A stretch of DNA of 64,000 nt from Burkholderiales bacterium (GCA_019634975.1 JAHCAI010000007.1:62001-126000), one strand, 5' to 3'; shown: positions 28,434-38,993, counted from the stretch's first letter. A program made the numbers and translations. Notes: generated by a model from the sequence alone, not told the origin.

Positions 28434-29199
28434 AGCGCCGCTGCTCCGCGCCAGCGGCATCAGCAAGCGTTTCGGCGGATTGCGCGCGCTGAACGACGTC
28501 TCGCTCAGCGTCTGCCGCGGCGAGATCTTCGGCCTGATCGGCCCCAACGGTGCCGGCAAGACCACGCTGTTCAACGTGCTCACCGGCCTCTATCCGGCCG
28601 ACGCCGGTACGGTGACCTTCAATGGAACGGAGATCGGCGGTCTCAAGCCCCACCGCATCGCGCAGCACGGCATTGCCCGCACCTTCCAGAACATCCGCCT
28701 GTTCGGCAGCATGAACGCGCTGGAGAACGTGATGGTCGGCCGGCATCCGCGCACCCGCGCCGGTGTACTCGGCGCCGTGCTGCGCACTCCGGCAACGCGC
28801 GCCGAGGAAGCGGCCATCACGCAGCGCGCGCTGGAACTGCTCGAGTACTGCGGCCTGTCGGCGCGTGCCGCGGTGCTCGCACGCGACCTGCCCTACGGCG
28901 ACCAGCGGCGGCTGGAAATCGCCCGCGCGCTGGCCACCGAGCCGAAGCTGCTCGCGCTCGACGAGCCGGCCGCCGGCATGAACGCCACCGAGACCGCCGG
29001 CCTGCGCGGACTGCTGGAGCGCATGGTCGCCGACGGCGTGACCCTGCTGCTGATCGAACACGACATGAAACTGGTGATGGGCCTGTCGCACCGCGTCGCC
29101 GTGCTCGATTACGGCGAAAAGATCGCCGAAGGGGAACCCGCGGAGGTCCAGCGCGACCCCAAGGTCATCGAAGCCTACCTGGGTGGCGCCATTGCCTGA
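28420..29199 (+). CDS. livG: branched-chain amino-acid ABC transporter ATPase LivG
   Basis: A 259-residue ABC ATPase: Walker A GPNGAGKTT, Q-loop TFQNIRLF, the signature region LPYGDQRRLEIARALA (LivG-type replacement of LSGGQ), Walker B LLALDEPAAGMN and the switch His in IEHDMK. It ends PKVIEAYLGG as usual for LivG. It overlaps both neighbours. Confidence 0.94.
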   Translation: MATAEAPLLRASGISKRFGGLRALNDVSLSVCRGEIFGLIGPNGAGKTTLFNVLTGLYPADAGTVTFNGTEIGGLKPHRIAQHGIARTFQNIRLFGSMNALENVMVGRHPRTRAGVLGAVLRTPATRAEEAAITQRALELLEYCGLSARAAVLARDLPYGDQRRLEIARALATEPKLLALDEPAAGMNATETAGLRGLLERMVADGVTLLLIEHDMKLVMGLSHRVAVLDYGEKIAEGEPAEVQRDPKVIEAYLGGAIA

Positions 29200-29908
29200 A
29201 ACCCTGCTCAGCGTGCGCGGCCTGGAGGTCGCCTACGGCGGCATACGCGCCGTCAAGGGCATCGACCTCGAGGTGCGCGGCGGCGAGCTGGTTGCGCTGA
29301 TCGGCGCCAATGGCGCCGGCAAGACCAGCACACTCAAGGCGCTTTCCGGCCTGCTGCGGCCCGCCGCCGGCCGCATCGACTATGACGGGACCGAAGTCAC
29401 GGGCAAACCGGCGTATCATCTGGTGCGGCAGGGCCTGGCGATGGTGCCCGAGGGGCGCGGGGTATTCCCGAGGCTGACGGTGGCGGAAAACCTCGCGATG
29501 GGCGCCTATGTGCGCAACGACAAGCCTGCGATCCTGCGGGACCTGGCGCACGCCTATTCGCTGTTTCCGCGACTCGCCGAGCGCCGCAGCCAGCTGGCGG
29601 GCACGCTGTCCGGGGGAGAGCAGCAGATGCTGGCAATGGCAAGGGCGCTGATGTGCAGGCCGCGATTGCTGCTGCTCGACGAGCCGAGCATGGGACTGGC
29701 GCCGCTGATGGTGCAGAAGATTTTCGAGACGGTGCGCGCGGTGGCTGCCGAGGGCGTGACGATGCTGCTGGTCGAGCAGAACGCGAAGCTGGCGCTCGAA
29801 ACCTGCCATCGCGGTTATGTCATGGAAAGCGGCAGCGTCGTGCTCGCCGACAACGCGGCGGCCCTGCTCCGCAATCCACAAGTGAGGCAAGCGTATCTTG
29901 GAGAATGA
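29183..29908 (+). CDS. livF: branched-chain amino-acid ABC transporter ATPase LivF
   Basis: A 241-residue ABC ATPase: Walker A GANGAGKTS, PEGRGVFPRLTVAENLAMGAY, signature LSGGEQQMLAMARAL, Walker B LLLLDEPSMGLAP and switch VEQNAKLAL. The GTG at 29183 lies inside the end of livG (17-base overlap). Its own end overlaps the histidine-kinase gene by 11 bases, which ties transporter and signalling genes into one transcript. Confidence 0.92.
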   Translation: MAPLPETLLSVRGLEVAYGGIRAVKGIDLEVRGGELVALIGANGAGKTSTLKALSGLLRPAAGRIDYDGTEVTGKPAYHLVRQGLAMVPEGRGVFPRLTVAENLAMGAYVRNDKPAILRDLAHAYSLFPRLAERRSQLAGTLSGGEQQMLAMARALMCRPRLLLLDEPSMGLAPLMVQKIFETVRAVAAEGVTMLLVEQNAKLALETCHRGYVMESGSVVLADNAAALLRNPQVRQAYLGE

Positions 29909-31751
29909 GCTCAGGAAACCGGCGGCAGGGGCGGCGCCATGGCGGCGCCTCGTGCCGCCACGCCGCGCGCGGCTGCCGCTGATGGGGCTGGTCACCGTGG
30001 CCCTGGTGGCGCTGCTCGGTTTTCTCTATTTCAAGAGCCAGGGGGTCGATTACCAGCGCCAGGGGGAAATCCTCGGCTATCTGCGCGAGCTGCGCGAGAT
30101 CGATGCGCGCTGGGATTTCGAGGTCCTGCGCGCGCGCACCGAAGGCATGCCCGGCAAGGCACTGTCCGGAGACGAGCGCGGGGCGCGGTCCGCGGACATC
30201 CTCAGAAGGCTGCAACAGGCCGCGGGTGAAGCCCCGGGGGAGGCGCTGGTCCGGGACCTTCCGGCACTGCAGCAGGCCTTCGGCCAGAAGACGGAGCTGC
30301 TCGGGCGCTACCGGGCGGCGCAGCAGACCGTGGCCGAGGCGCTGGCCAGGCTGGTGGAGTTCGACGCCGAGATGGCCGGCCTCGTGCGCGGCGCCTGGGC
30401 CGCCTATCCCCAGCGCGACCGGCTGGTCGCGGTGGAAAGCACGTCGGCCCTGCTGTTCGCGCATGTCATGCGTTACACCGCCGATCCCAGCGACAGCGAG
30501 CGCAAGACGGTCGAGACCTTTGCCGCGGACCTGCGCAAGTCGGCGGAGGGCATGCCTCCGGCGCTGCGCGACGGCCTCGGACGCATGGATGCCTCGGTGC
30601 AGCAGATCCTCGGTGCAAAGCCGGTGGAGGACGAGCTGTTCCGCAAGATCGCGATATCCTCCGCCGGCCCGCGCATCAACAGCCTTACCGACGCCTTCAG
30701 CCGGGAAGCGGCGGATATCGAGTCGGATGCCGAGCGCTACCGCATTTACCTGATTGCCTACGCCGGGGCCCTGCTGATCCTGATCGGCTGGCTGCTGTCG
30801 AAGCTTGCCGTCAGCTACCGCCTGCTCAACGAAGCCAACCGCGTCCTTGAATCGCGGGTGGAGGAGCGGACCCGCGAGCTGTCCGATGCGCTGCACCAGC
30901 TCAAGGAATCGGAAGCGCAGCTGATACAGACCGAAAAGATGTCCTCCCTCGGCCAGATGGTTGCCGGCATCGCCCATGAAATCAACACGCCGCTCGCCTA
31001 CGTCAAGAACAGCCTCGGCTCGGTCGCCGGCAAGCTCCCCGAAGTGAAGGAGCTGGTGGTCGAGACCAACAAGCTGTTGCGGCTGATGGAGGACCCGAGC
31101 CCGAATCCGGAGCGCCTGCAGGCGAAGTACGCGGCGGTGCGCGGGCTCGTCAACCATTTCGCCGAGCAGCAGGCGCTTGCCGAGCTCGGACAGCTGGCGA
31201 AAGACGGCCTTTACGGGATCGAGCAGATTTCGGAAATCGTGCTCAACCTGAAGAATTTCAGCCGGCTCGACCGCAGCAAGGTCTCCAGCTTCAACCTCAA
31301 CGAGGGCATCGAGAGCGCGCTGATACTGGCCAAGCATGAACTGAAGCACCTGAAAGTCACGAAACACCTCGGCGACATCCCCTCCATCACCTGCTCGCCG
31401 TCCCAGCTGAACCAGGTGTTCCTGAACCTGATCAACAACGCGGCCCAGGCGATCGAATCCGGCAGCGGAGAAATCACGCTGACCACGAGGACCGAGGGCG
31501 CCGACCATGTCGCCGTTGAAATCGCCGACAACGGCAAGGGCATCCCGCCTGAAATCATGTCGAAGATCTTCGACCCCTTCTTCACGACCAAGGCGGTCGG
31601 CAAGGGGACAGGACTCGGCCTGTCGATCTCATACAAGATCGTCGAACAGCACGGTGGTAGGATCAGCGTTGATTCGACCGTGGGCAAGGGCACCTGCTTC
31701 ACCATCGTGCTGCCGCTGACACCTCCGGCCACGCTGGACGATCCCTCATGA
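29898..31751 (+). CDS. membrane sensor histidine kinase
   Basis: A 617-residue kinase. TM1 is at about residues 28-46, a periplasmic or extracytoplasmic helical region of about 235 residues follows, and TM2 is at about 284-302. A coiled-coil linker (NRVLESRVEERTRELSDALHQLKESEAQLIQTEKMSSLGQ) leads to the H box MVAGIAHEINTPLAY with phospho-acceptor H360. The ATPase part has LNQVFLNLINNAAQAIE (N box), DNGKGIPPE (G1) and GKGTGLGLSISYKIVEQHGG (G2). The HEINTPL type of H box is shared with kinases that act on DNA-binding-free regulators. It starts with TTG inside livF; the next in-frame Met (29982) would cut off the start of TM1. It overlaps the next gene (ATGA). Confidence 0.88.
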   Translation: MENELRKPAAGAAPWRRLVPPRRARLPLMGLVTVALVALLGFLYFKSQGVDYQRQGEILGYLRELREIDARWDFEVLRARTEGMPGKALSGDERGARSADILRRLQQAAGEAPGEALVRDLPALQQAFGQKTELLGRYRAAQQTVAEALARLVEFDAEMAGLVRGAWAAYPQRDRLVAVESTSALLFAHVMRYTADPSDSERKTVETFAADLRKSAEGMPPALRDGLGRMDASVQQILGAKPVEDELFRKIAISSAGPRINSLTDAFSREAADIESDAERYRIYLIAYAGALLILIGWLLSKLAVSYRLLNEANRVLESRVEERTRELSDALHQLKESEAQLIQTEKMSSLGQMVAGIAHEINTPLAYVKNSLGSVAGKLPEVKELVVETNKLLRLMEDPSPNPERLQAKYAAVRGLVNHFAEQQALAELGQLAKDGLYGIEQISEIVLNLKNFSRLDRSKVSSFNLNEGIESALILAKHELKHLKVTKHLGDIPSITCSPSQLNQVFLNLINNAAQAIESGSGEITLTTRTEGADHVAVEIADNGKGIPPEIMSKIFDPFFTTKAVGKGTGLGLSISYKIVEQHGGRISVDSTVGKGTCFTIVLPLTPPATLDDPS

Positions 31752-33661
31752 CCGTCAATTACCCGAAGAAGATCGGCAAGTACGAGGTGCAGGGCATCCT
31801 CGGCCGCGGCGGCATGGGCGTTGTCTACAAGGCTTTCGACCCGGCGATACACCGCCAGGTTGCCATCAAGACCATCACCAAGTCGGCGCTCGACCCCTCC
31901 GAGGTCCAGTACGCGGTGGCGCGCTTCCGCCACGAGGCTCAGGCCGTCGGCCGCCTGACGCACCCGCGCATCGCCGCCATCTACGACTACGGCGAGGATG
32001 ACGAGCTGGCCTACATCGTCATGGAGCTGGTCAATGGCAAGTCGCTGTACGAGCACCTCCAGAACAAGGCGAAATTCGACCTTGCCGAAATCGGGGAGAT
32101 CATCCGTCAGCTGCTCGACGGCCTCGGTTATGCGCATGCCCAGGGCGTCGTCCACCGCGACATCAAGCCCTCGAACATCCTGATCAACGACGATGGCCGC
32201 ATCAAGATCAGCGACTTCGGCATCGCCCACCTCGACTCCTCATCGCTGACCCAGGTCGGGGAAATCATGGGATCGCCGGGATACATGTCGCCGGAGCAGT
32301 TCACCGGCGAGGAACCCGACGCGCGTACCGACATCTACTCGGCAGGCGTCATCGCCTACGAGCTGCTGACCGGGCGCAAGCCTTTCACCGGCAGCAACGT
32401 CGAAATCATGCGCCAGGTCATCGGCGAGCGGCCGGTCAATCCCTCGAAGCACAATCCGCGCATTTCGGTGCAGCTCGACTGGGCGACGCACAAGGCCCTC
32501 GCCAAAAAACGCGAGGACCGCTTCCAGACCGCGCGCGAGTTTGCCCTCGCCTTCGTCCAGGGCGTCGCAGCCAGCCTGCGCGCGGCGAAATCGGCCGCCG
32601 ACGAGGAATCCCGCGAGGTGCCGACCCAGCGCCTCGACCCGAAACTGGTTTCGGCGGCAAAGGTCATTTCGGGGATGAAGTCCTCCCAGGCGGGAAGCTC
32701 CCCAGCCGCCCCGGCGCCGGCAGTGGCGCCGACTTTCGATACCGGCGGCAAGAAGGCCAGGCTGCTGTTCGTCGACGACGAGGAACGCATCCTCAATGCG
32801 CTGCGCTCGATTTTCCGCAACCAGTACAACGTGTTCACCGCGAGCAGCGGCCCGGAGGCCATGGAGTTCATGAAGCGCTTCCATCCGCACGTGGTGATCA
32901 GCGACCAGCGCATGCCCGAGATGACGGGCGTCGAATTCCTGCGCCAGGTGCGGGATTTTGCTCCGCACACGGTACGGATACTGCTCACCGGCTATTCCGA
33001 CCTTGCCTCCATCGTCGGCTCGATCAATGACGGCGAGGTCTTCCGTTTCATCAGCAAGCCGTGGAACAACACCGAGATCCAGAAAACCATAGGTGAGGCC
33101 GCGGCCATCGCGATCGAGCTGGCAGACATGGCAACTTCTCCGGCGATCGTGCCGGACAAGGTCAGCAGCGGCATTCTCGTCATCAACCCCGACCAGGGCG
33201 TTTTCCGTGCCGTCAACGAATTGATGGGCGGTGTCTGCCCGGTGATCGACGCAGCGGACATGGACCGCGCGCTGGCGGTCCTTGCCGACCGCGAAATCGC
33301 GGTGATCATCGCCGACATCCGCAGCGGCGACCAGAAGGCTCTGGCTGCCTTCAAGCTGCTGAAACAGGACCATCCCGAGATCCTCGCGATACTCACCACC
33401 GACGCCTCGGATTCGGAGGTGGTCATTGACCTGATCAACCAGGCCCAGGTGTTCCGTTTCCTCAGCAAGCCGCTGAACCTGAAACTGCTGCAGCAGCATG
33501 TGCATGCAGCCCTCGCGCGCTACCAGGCTTTCCGCAAGACGCCCAGGCTGCTCAAGCAGCACCGCGTCGCGGCCGTGCGCGAACCGGAAGGCGGATCGTC
33601 GATGCTGGAACAGCTCCGCGAGCGCATCCGCTCGGTCAAGTCCTGGTTCGGGGTCGGCTGA
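31748..33661 (+). CDS. Ser/Thr protein kinase fused to two receiver domains
   Basis: A 637-residue hybrid. Residues 8-270 are a Hanks-type kinase with P-loop GRGGMG (19-24), K41, HRDIKPSN (136-143), DFG (156-158) and activation-loop GSPGYMSPEQ. A low-complexity linker rich in Ser/Ala/Pro follows (310-335). REC1 (337-455) has the acidic pair D343/D344, phospho-acceptor D386 in VVISDQRMPEMTG and K437. REC2 (474-600) keeps D523 in AVIIADI and the Lys in FLSKPL but has Asn-Pro-Asp in place of the acidic pair, so it may be weakened. There is no transmembrane helix and no DNA-binding or PASTA domain. The histidine kinase just upstream is the obvious phosphodonor. Confidence 0.9.
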   Translation: MTVNYPKKIGKYEVQGILGRGGMGVVYKAFDPAIHRQVAIKTITKSALDPSEVQYAVARFRHEAQAVGRLTHPRIAAIYDYGEDDELAYIVMELVNGKSLYEHLQNKAKFDLAEIGEIIRQLLDGLGYAHAQGVVHRDIKPSNILINDDGRIKISDFGIAHLDSSSLTQVGEIMGSPGYMSPEQFTGEEPDARTDIYSAGVIAYELLTGRKPFTGSNVEIMRQVIGERPVNPSKHNPRISVQLDWATHKALAKKREDRFQTAREFALAFVQGVAASLRAAKSAADEESREVPTQRLDPKLVSAAKVISGMKSSQAGSSPAAPAPAVAPTFDTGGKKARLLFVDDEERILNALRSIFRNQYNVFTASSGPEAMEFMKRFHPHVVISDQRMPEMTGVEFLRQVRDFAPHTVRILLTGYSDLASIVGSINDGEVFRFISKPWNNTEIQKTIGEAAAIAIELADMATSPAIVPDKVSSGILVINPDQGVFRAVNELMGGVCPVIDAADMDRALAVLADREIAVIIADIRSGDQKALAAFKLLKQDHPEILAILTTDASDSEVVIDLINQAQVFRFLSKPLNLKLLQQHVHAALARYQAFRKTPRLLKQHRVAAVREPEGGSSMLEQLRERIRSVKSWFGVG

Positions 33662-33694
33662 AGTCCGGCGCAGCGGCAGCCGACGACCGCCGCC

Positions 33695-34591
33695 TCAGAT
33701 CCAGTCCTTCTCCACCAGAAAATCGCTGTAGAGCCGCGCTTCGGGGGTGCCGGGCTGCGGCGCCCAGTCGTAGCGCCAGTGCACGACCGGCGGCAGCGAC
33801 ATCAGGATCGACTCCGTGCGGCCGCCGGACTGCAGGCCGAACAGGGTGCCGCGGTCGTAGACCAGGTTGAATTCGACGTAGCGGCCGCGGCGGTAAGCCT
33901 GGAACTCCCGCTCCCGCTCCCCCCAGGGCAGATCGCGGCGGCGCTCGACAATGGGGACATAGGCCGGCAGGAAATGGTCGCCGACGCTGCGCATGAGCGC
34001 AAAGCAGTGCTCGAAGTCCGGGGTTGCAAGGTCGTCGAAGAATATGCCGCCGACGCCGCGCGGCTCCTTGCGGTGCTTCAGGTAAAAGTAGCGGTCGCAC
34101 CACGCCTTGTACTGCGGATGGTATTCGGCCCCGAAAGACGCCAGCGCGTCGCGGCAGCAGCGGTGAAAATGCGCCGCATCCTCCTCGAAACCGTAGTACG
34201 GCGTGAGGTCCATGCCGCCGCCGAACCACCACACCGGATCGGCTCCGCTTTTCTCGGCAACAAAACAGCGCACATTCATGTGCACCGTGGGCACGTAAGG
34301 GTTGCGCGGATGCAGCACCAGCGATACGCCCATCGCCTGGAACGAGCGGCCGGCGAGCTCCGGCCTTGCCGCCGATGCGGAAGGAGGCAGATTGTCACCG
34401 AACACGTGCGAGAAGCCGACGCCGCCGCGCTCGAGCAGCGCGCCGTTTTCGATCAGCCGGGTGATGCCGCCGCCGCCCTGGGGCCTTTGCCACTCGTCGC
34501 GGATGAAGCTGCCGCCGTCAAGCGCGGAAAGGCGGTCGACGATTGCCGACTGCAGGCCGGTCAGGTAAGCCTTGACTGCGGCGATGTTCAT
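33695..34591 (-). CDS. hemF: oxygen-dependent coproporphyrinogen III oxidase
   Basis: A 298-residue enzyme. Its family blocks are [77 protein letters not shown] and the C-terminal [32 protein letters not shown]. It converts coproporphyrinogen III to protoporphyrinogen IX using O2. The start at 34591 gives the standard length; the longer frame reads purD in the wrong frame. It is 32 bp after purD. Confidence 0.97.
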   Translation of the reverse strand: MNIAAVKAYLTGLQSAIVDRLSALDGGSFIRDEWQRPQGGGGITRLIENGALLERGGVGFSHVFGDNLPPSASAARPELAGRSFQAMGVSLVLHPRNPYVPTVHMNVRCFVAEKSGADPVWWFGGGMDLTPYYGFEEDAAHFHRCCRDALASFGAEYHPQYKAWCDRYFYLKHRKEPRGVGGIFFDDLATPDFEHCFALMRSVGDHFLPAYVPIVERRRDLPWGEREREFQAYRRGRYVEFNLVYDRGTLFGLQSGGRTESILMSLPPVVHWRYDWAPQPGTPEARLYSDFLVEKDWI

Positions 34592-34623
34592 CGGGAAATG
34601 CCGCCGGCTGACCGCTGCAGGCG

Positions 34624-35901
34624 CTACTTGCGCCCGGCGGCGACGGCGCGGTGGCCGATGTCGCGCCGGCACTGCATGCCGTCGAAGCGGATCTGGTCGA
34701 CGATCTCGTAGGCCCGCTTCTGCGCGGTGCGCGTGTTGTGGCCGAGGGCCGTGACGCAGAGCACGCGGCCGCCGCTGGTCACCACGTCCCTGCCCGACAC
34801 CGCAGTGCCGGCATGAAAGACGTGAAAGTCCTCGCCGGGAGGGGGCAGGCCGCGGATGACATCGCCCTTGCGCGGGTCTTCGGGATAATTCGCAGCCGCC
34901 AGCACCACACCCAGTGCAACTCGCGGGTCCCACTCGGCTTCGGCGCTGTCGAGCCGGCCGTCGACCGCCGCATCGAGCAGTCCGACCAGGTCGCTCTTGA
35001 GGCGCATCATGATCGGCTGGGTTTCGGGGTCGCCCATGCGGCAGTTGAACTCGAGCACCTTGAGCGTGCCAGCGGGAGAAATCATCAATCCCGCGTACAG
35101 AAAACCCGTATAAGGGACGCCCTCGGCAGCCATGCCGTCGATCACCGGATGGATCACCTCGCGCATCACCCGCGCGTGGACCTCCGGCGTCACCACCGGC
35201 GCCGGCGAATAGGCGCCCATGCCGCCGGTGTTCGGGCCCTGATCGCCATCCTTCAGCCGCTTGTGGTCCTGGCTGCTCGCCAGGGCCAGCGCGTTGCGGC
35301 CGTCGGCGAGCACGATGAAACTGGCTTCCTCGCCGTCGAGGAATTCCTCGATCACCACGCGCGCGCCGGCGCTGCCCATGCGGTTGCCGACCAGCATCAT
35401 GTCGACCGCGGCATGCGCCTCGTCGAGGCTCGTCGCCACCACCACGCCCTTGCCGGCGGCGAGGCCGTCGGCCTTGATCACGATCGGCGCACCCTCGCGA
35501 TCGAGGTACGCATGCGCTGCGGCGGCATCGGTGAAAGTCGAATGCCTGGCCGTCGGGATGCGATGGCGCACCATGAACTGCTTGGCGAAATCCTTGGAAC
35601 TTTCGAGCTGTGCCGCCTTCTGCGTCGGCCCGAATATGCGGTGTCCCGCGCCGCGCACGGCATCGACGACACCTGCCGCGAGCGGCGCTTCGGGGCCGAC
35701 CACGGTCAAGGTGATATCATTTTTTTCAATAAAATCAATGACTTGCTGATTGTCGTCGAGCCTGACATTGTGCAGGCCGTCTTCGCCCGCGGTACCGGCA
35801 TTGCCCGGCGCGACATAGACCGTCTGCACCCGCGGTGACTGCGCGAGCTTCCAGGCCAGCGCATGTTCGCGGCCGCCGCCGCCGATGACCAGCAGTTTCA
35901 T
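34624..35901 (-). CDS. purD: phosphoribosylamine-glycine ligase
   Basis: A 425-residue ATP-grasp enzyme of purine synthesis. It has [32 protein letters not shown], the ATP-grasp core [35 protein letters not shown] and [13 protein letters not shown]. Its ATG shares one base with the purH stop (TGATG). Part of the coding strand at about 35722-35742 happens to resemble the AT-rich motif. Confidence 0.97.
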   Translation of the reverse strand: MKLLVIGGGGREHALAWKLAQSPRVQTVYVAPGNAGTAGEDGLHNVRLDDNQQVIDFIEKNDITLTVVGPEAPLAAGVVDAVRGAGHRIFGPTQKAAQLESSKDFAKQFMVRHRIPTARHSTFTDAAAAHAYLDREGAPIVIKADGLAAGKGVVVATSLDEAHAAVDMMLVGNRMGSAGARVVIEEFLDGEEASFIVLADGRNALALASSQDHKRLKDGDQGPNTGGMGAYSPAPVVTPEVHARVMREVIHPVIDGMAAEGVPYTGFLYAGLMISPAGTLKVLEFNCRMGDPETQPIMMRLKSDLVGLLDAAVDGRLDSAEAEWDPRVALGVVLAAANYPEDPRKGDVIRGLPPPGEDFHVFHAGTAVSGRDVVTSGGRVLCVTALGHNTRTAQKRAYEIVDQIRFDGMQCRRDIGHRAVAAGRK

Positions 35902-37463
35902 CAGTGGCGGAAATGCCGGAAGCCGGTGAACACCATCGCGATGCCATGCTCATCGGCGGCGGCAATCACCTCTTCATCGCGCAGGCTGCCGCCGGGCTGG
36001 ATGATCGCGGTGGCACCGGCCGCAGCCACCACATCGACTCCGTCGCGAAACGGGAAAAACGCATCCGACGCAACCACCGAGCCGGCAAGCCTGAGCCCGG
36101 CATTGCCGGCCTTGATCGACGCAATGCGCGCGGAATCGACGCGGCTCATCTGGCCGGCGCCGACGCCCAGCGTCGCGCCGTTGCCGCAGAACACGATGGC
36201 ATTGGACTTGACGAACTTCGCGACCCGCCAGGCAAACAGCAGGTCGGCGAGCTGGGCATCTGTCGGCTTGCGCCGGGTCACGACCTTCAATTGATCCGGG
36301 GCAACGTTCAGCGCATCCGGCGTCTGCACCAGCACGCCGCCGCCCACCCGCTTCAGGTCATGGCGGTTGGTGCCGGCGGCAAGGGGCACCTCGAGCACGC
36401 GGATGTTGGCCTTCTGCGCGAATACCGCCAGCGCTTGCGGCGCAATTTCCGGCGCGATGATCACTTCGACAAACTGCTTCGAGATCGCGCGCGCTGCGGC
36501 GGCATCCAGCGCGCGATTCACCGCGATGATGCCGCCGAAAGCCGAGGTCGGGTCGGTGGCGAAGGCCTTGTCATAGGCGGCTGCCACATCAGCGCCCACC
36601 GCGGCGCCGCAGGGATTGGCGTGCTTGACGATCACGCAGGCCGGCGCATCGAAGGTTTTCACGCACTCCCAGGCAGCGTCGGCATCGGCGATGTTGTTGT
36701 ACGAGAGCTCCTTGCCCTGCAGCTGGCGATAGCCGGCGAGGCCGCCCGGAGCCGGGACGAGATCACGGTAAAACGCGGCCTGCTGGTGGGGATTCTCCCC
36801 GTAGCGCAGGGCCTGCGCCTGTTCGAAATGCAGGTTGAGGCGCTGCGGAAATGCGCCAGAGCGGCCGTCAGGCTGCAGTGCGGTCAGGTAATTGCTGATC
36901 GCGCCGTCATAGGCGGCGGTATGCGAGAAGGCCTTGCAGGCGAGGCGGAACCGCGTTTCCGCACCGAGAGCGCCGCCGGCACTGGCCATCTCCTTCAGGA
37001 CTTCCGGGTAATCCGCCGGGTCGGTGACCACGGCGACATGCTGGTGGTTCTTCGCCGCGCTGCGCACCATCGCGGGCCCGCCGATGTCGATGTTTTCGAT
37101 CGCCTCGGCCAGGGTGCAGCCTTCCTTCGCGATGGTCTGCGTGAAGGGATAGAGGTTGATCACCGCCATGTCGATGCCGGCAATACCCGCCTTTTGCATC
37201 GCGGCGACGTGTTCCGGGAGATCGCGCCGGCCGAGCAGTCCGCCGTGTATCTTCGGATGCAGGGTCTTGACCCGGCCATCGAGCATCTCGGGAAATCCGG
37301 TGTAATCGGCGACTTCGGTCACTGCGAGGCCGGCCTCGCGCAGCAGCCTGGCAGTGCCGCCCGTCGACAGCAGGGCGACGCCGAATCCGGCCAGCCCGCG
37401 CGCAAACTCGACGAGCCCCTCCTTGTCGGAAACGCTGATCAGTGCCTGTTTGATGGTGGCCAT
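35901..37463 (-). CDS. purH: bifunctional AICAR transformylase / IMP cyclohydrolase
   Basis: A 520-residue enzyme for the last two steps to IMP. The N-terminal cyclohydrolase has [33 protein letters not shown] and [18 protein letters not shown]. The transformylase has [42 protein letters not shown] and [46 protein letters not shown]. The ATG at 37463 gives the conserved N-terminus. Confidence 0.97.
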   Translation of the reverse strand: MATIKQALISVSDKEGLVEFARGLAGFGVALLSTGGTARLLREAGLAVTEVADYTGFPEMLDGRVKTLHPKIHGGLLGRRDLPEHVAAMQKAGIAGIDMAVINLYPFTQTIAKEGCTLAEAIENIDIGGPAMVRSAAKNHQHVAVVTDPADYPEVLKEMASAGGALGAETRFRLACKAFSHTAAYDGAISNYLTALQPDGRSGAFPQRLNLHFEQAQALRYGENPHQQAAFYRDLVPAPGGLAGYRQLQGKELSYNNIADADAAWECVKTFDAPACVIVKHANPCGAAVGADVAAAYDKAFATDPTSAFGGIIAVNRALDAAAARAISKQFVEVIIAPEIAPQALAVFAQKANIRVLEVPLAAGTNRHDLKRVGGGVLVQTPDALNVAPDQLKVVTRRKPTDAQLADLLFAWRVAKFVKSNAIVFCGNGATLGVGAGQMSRVDSARIASIKAGNAGLRLAGSVVASDAFFPFRDGVDVVAAAGATAIIQPGGSLRDEEVIAAADEHGIAMVFTGFRHFRH

Positions 37464-37512
37464 GGCTGCGACTGGAGGAATGCCGGAGTGGTGCGGAACG
37501 GGTCCGGCACCC

Positions 37513-37752
37513 TCAGAACTTGATGTTGTAGGTCTTGATTTTCTTGCGCAGGGTGTTGCGGTTGATGCCGAGCATCGCTGCGGCATGCGACTGGTTGCCG
37601 CGCACCTTGTGCAGCACCGATTCGAGCAGCGGTTTCTCCACGCTGCCTATCACCATGTCATAGACGCCGCTCGCCTTCTCGCCGTCCAGATCCCTGAAAT
37701 AACCGTCGATCGCCCGGCGCACGACACGGGCCATTTCGGTTTCGTTCATCAT
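37513..37752 (-). CDS. fis: Fis family DNA-binding protein
   Basis: A 79-residue nucleoid protein. The C-terminal helix-turn-helix is [28 protein letters not shown], the standard Fis end, and the N-terminal part forms the dimerising helices. It follows dusB with a four-base overlap, the conserved dusB-fis arrangement of gamma- and betaproteobacteria. It is shorter than E. coli Fis (98 residues), as is normal in betaproteobacteria. Confidence 0.93.
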   Translation of the reverse strand: MMNETEMARVVRRAIDGYFRDLDGEKASGVYDMVIGSVEKPLLESVLHKVRGNQSHAAAMLGINRNTLRKKIKTYNIKF

Positions 37753-38756
37753 GCTGCAAGCTCCTCCACATAGGTCAGGCGTTCGCCCAGACCCGAAAGT
37801 TCGGCAAAAAACCGGTTCACGGCATCGATCTGTTCCGCACAGGTCTGCAGCTGGTTCATGCCGTGACGGAATGCCGCGGACCCGGCCAGACCCTTGGTGT
37901 ACCAGGAGATGTGCTTGCGAGCGACGCGCACGCCGGTATGCTCGCCATAAAAGCCGTACAGATCGTGCAGATGCGCCACCAGCACGCGGTGGATTTCCCC
38001 GACAGCCGGCGGCGGCAGGTGCCGGCCGGTCTCCAGAAAATGGGTTATTTCACGGAACATCCACGGACGGCCCTGGGCTGCGCGGCCGATCATCACGGCA
38101 TCCGCCCCGGTGTAGTCGAGCACCTGCTTGGCGCGCTCCGGGCTGGTGATGTCGCCATTGGCGATGACCGGAATGCGGATTTCCGACTTCACCGCGGCGA
38201 TGGTGTCGTACTCGGCTTCCCCGGTGTAGCCGCAGGCGCGCGTGCGGCCGTGTATGGCCAGCGCCTGGATGCCGGCGTTCTCGGCGATGCGCGCGACGGT
38301 GCGTGCGTTGCGGTGCTCGCGGTCCCAGCCGGTGCGGATTTTCAGCGTAACCGGGACAGTGACGGCGCCGACCACCGCGTCAAGGATGCGCCCGACCAGC
38401 GGTTCGTCCTTCAACAGCGCCGAGCCGGCCATCACGTTGCAGACTTTTTTCGCCGGACATCCCATATTGATGTCGATGATCTGCGCGCCCTGATCGACGT
38501 TGTAGCGCGCGGCGTCCGCGAGCATCTGCGGATCGGCTCCGGCAATCTGCACCGAGATCGGATCGACCTCGCCGTCGTGGTTGGCGCGGCGCCGGGTTTT
38601 CTCGGATCCCCAGAGCAGGGAATTGCTGGCGACCATCTCCGATACCGCCATGCCCGCGCCCATCGTCTTGCACAGCTGGCGGAACGGGCGGTCGGTCACA
38701 CCCGCCATCGGCGCCACGATGAGATTGTTCTTCAGTTGATGGGGGCCGATGCGCAC
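37749..38756 (-). CDS. dusB: tRNA-dihydrouridine synthase B
   Basis: A 335-residue FMN enzyme. It starts (GTG) VRIGPHQLKNNLIVAPMAGVTDRPFRQLC, has QIIDINMGCPAKKVCN with the catalytic Cys (MGCPAKKVC), TLKIRTGWD, IHGRTRACGYTGEAEYD and IANGDITSPERA. It reduces uridines in the tRNA D loop. The GTG at 38756 matches the family start but has no clear ribosome-binding site; an in-frame ATG at 38819 would add 21 residues. The 237 bp upstream up to ubiH hold no gene and presumably the dusB-fis promoter. Confidence 0.92.
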   Translation of the reverse strand: MRIGPHQLKNNLIVAPMAGVTDRPFRQLCKTMGAGMAVSEMVASNSLLWGSEKTRRRANHDGEVDPISVQIAGADPQMLADAARYNVDQGAQIIDINMGCPAKKVCNVMAGSALLKDEPLVGRILDAVVGAVTVPVTLKIRTGWDREHRNARTVARIAENAGIQALAIHGRTRACGYTGEAEYDTIAAVKSEIRIPVIANGDITSPERAKQVLDYTGADAVMIGRAAQGRPWMFREITHFLETGRHLPPPAVGEIHRVLVAHLHDLYGFYGEHTGVRVARKHISWYTKGLAGSAAFRHGMNQLQTCAEQIDAVNRFFAELSGLGERLTYVEELAA

Positions 38757-38993
38757 CGGAATTTTTCTTTTGCGGGTGTCTGGAGAAAGGGCGCCATTGT
38801 AATCACAGCGGCGCGGCATGCAAAGGAAAATATGCCTCTTTTTTGGGCAGGCGTGTCGTTTGCACCACGCACAGGCTTGTCAGTGACGCACGCAGAAAAA
38901 AATCGCTTTGCAGTGAATGACCTTAGTGCACATTGCTCGACAGGCACCTGCAGATTGGCGGACAAGCTGCCGCGCGGCAACGATTCGTGCACC

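Noticed and set aside
35722..35742. TTCAATAAAATCAATGACTT inside purD resembling the AT-rich motif
   Set aside because: It lies within conserved coding sequence (FIEKNDITL) and lacks the TACTTAT end; probably chance similarity, though worth including in a genome-wide scan.
38757..38993. Small + strand frames in the dusB-ubiH gap
   Set aside because: They run into ubiH in the wrong strand and have no ribosome-binding site or family features; the gap more likely holds the dusB-fis promoter.
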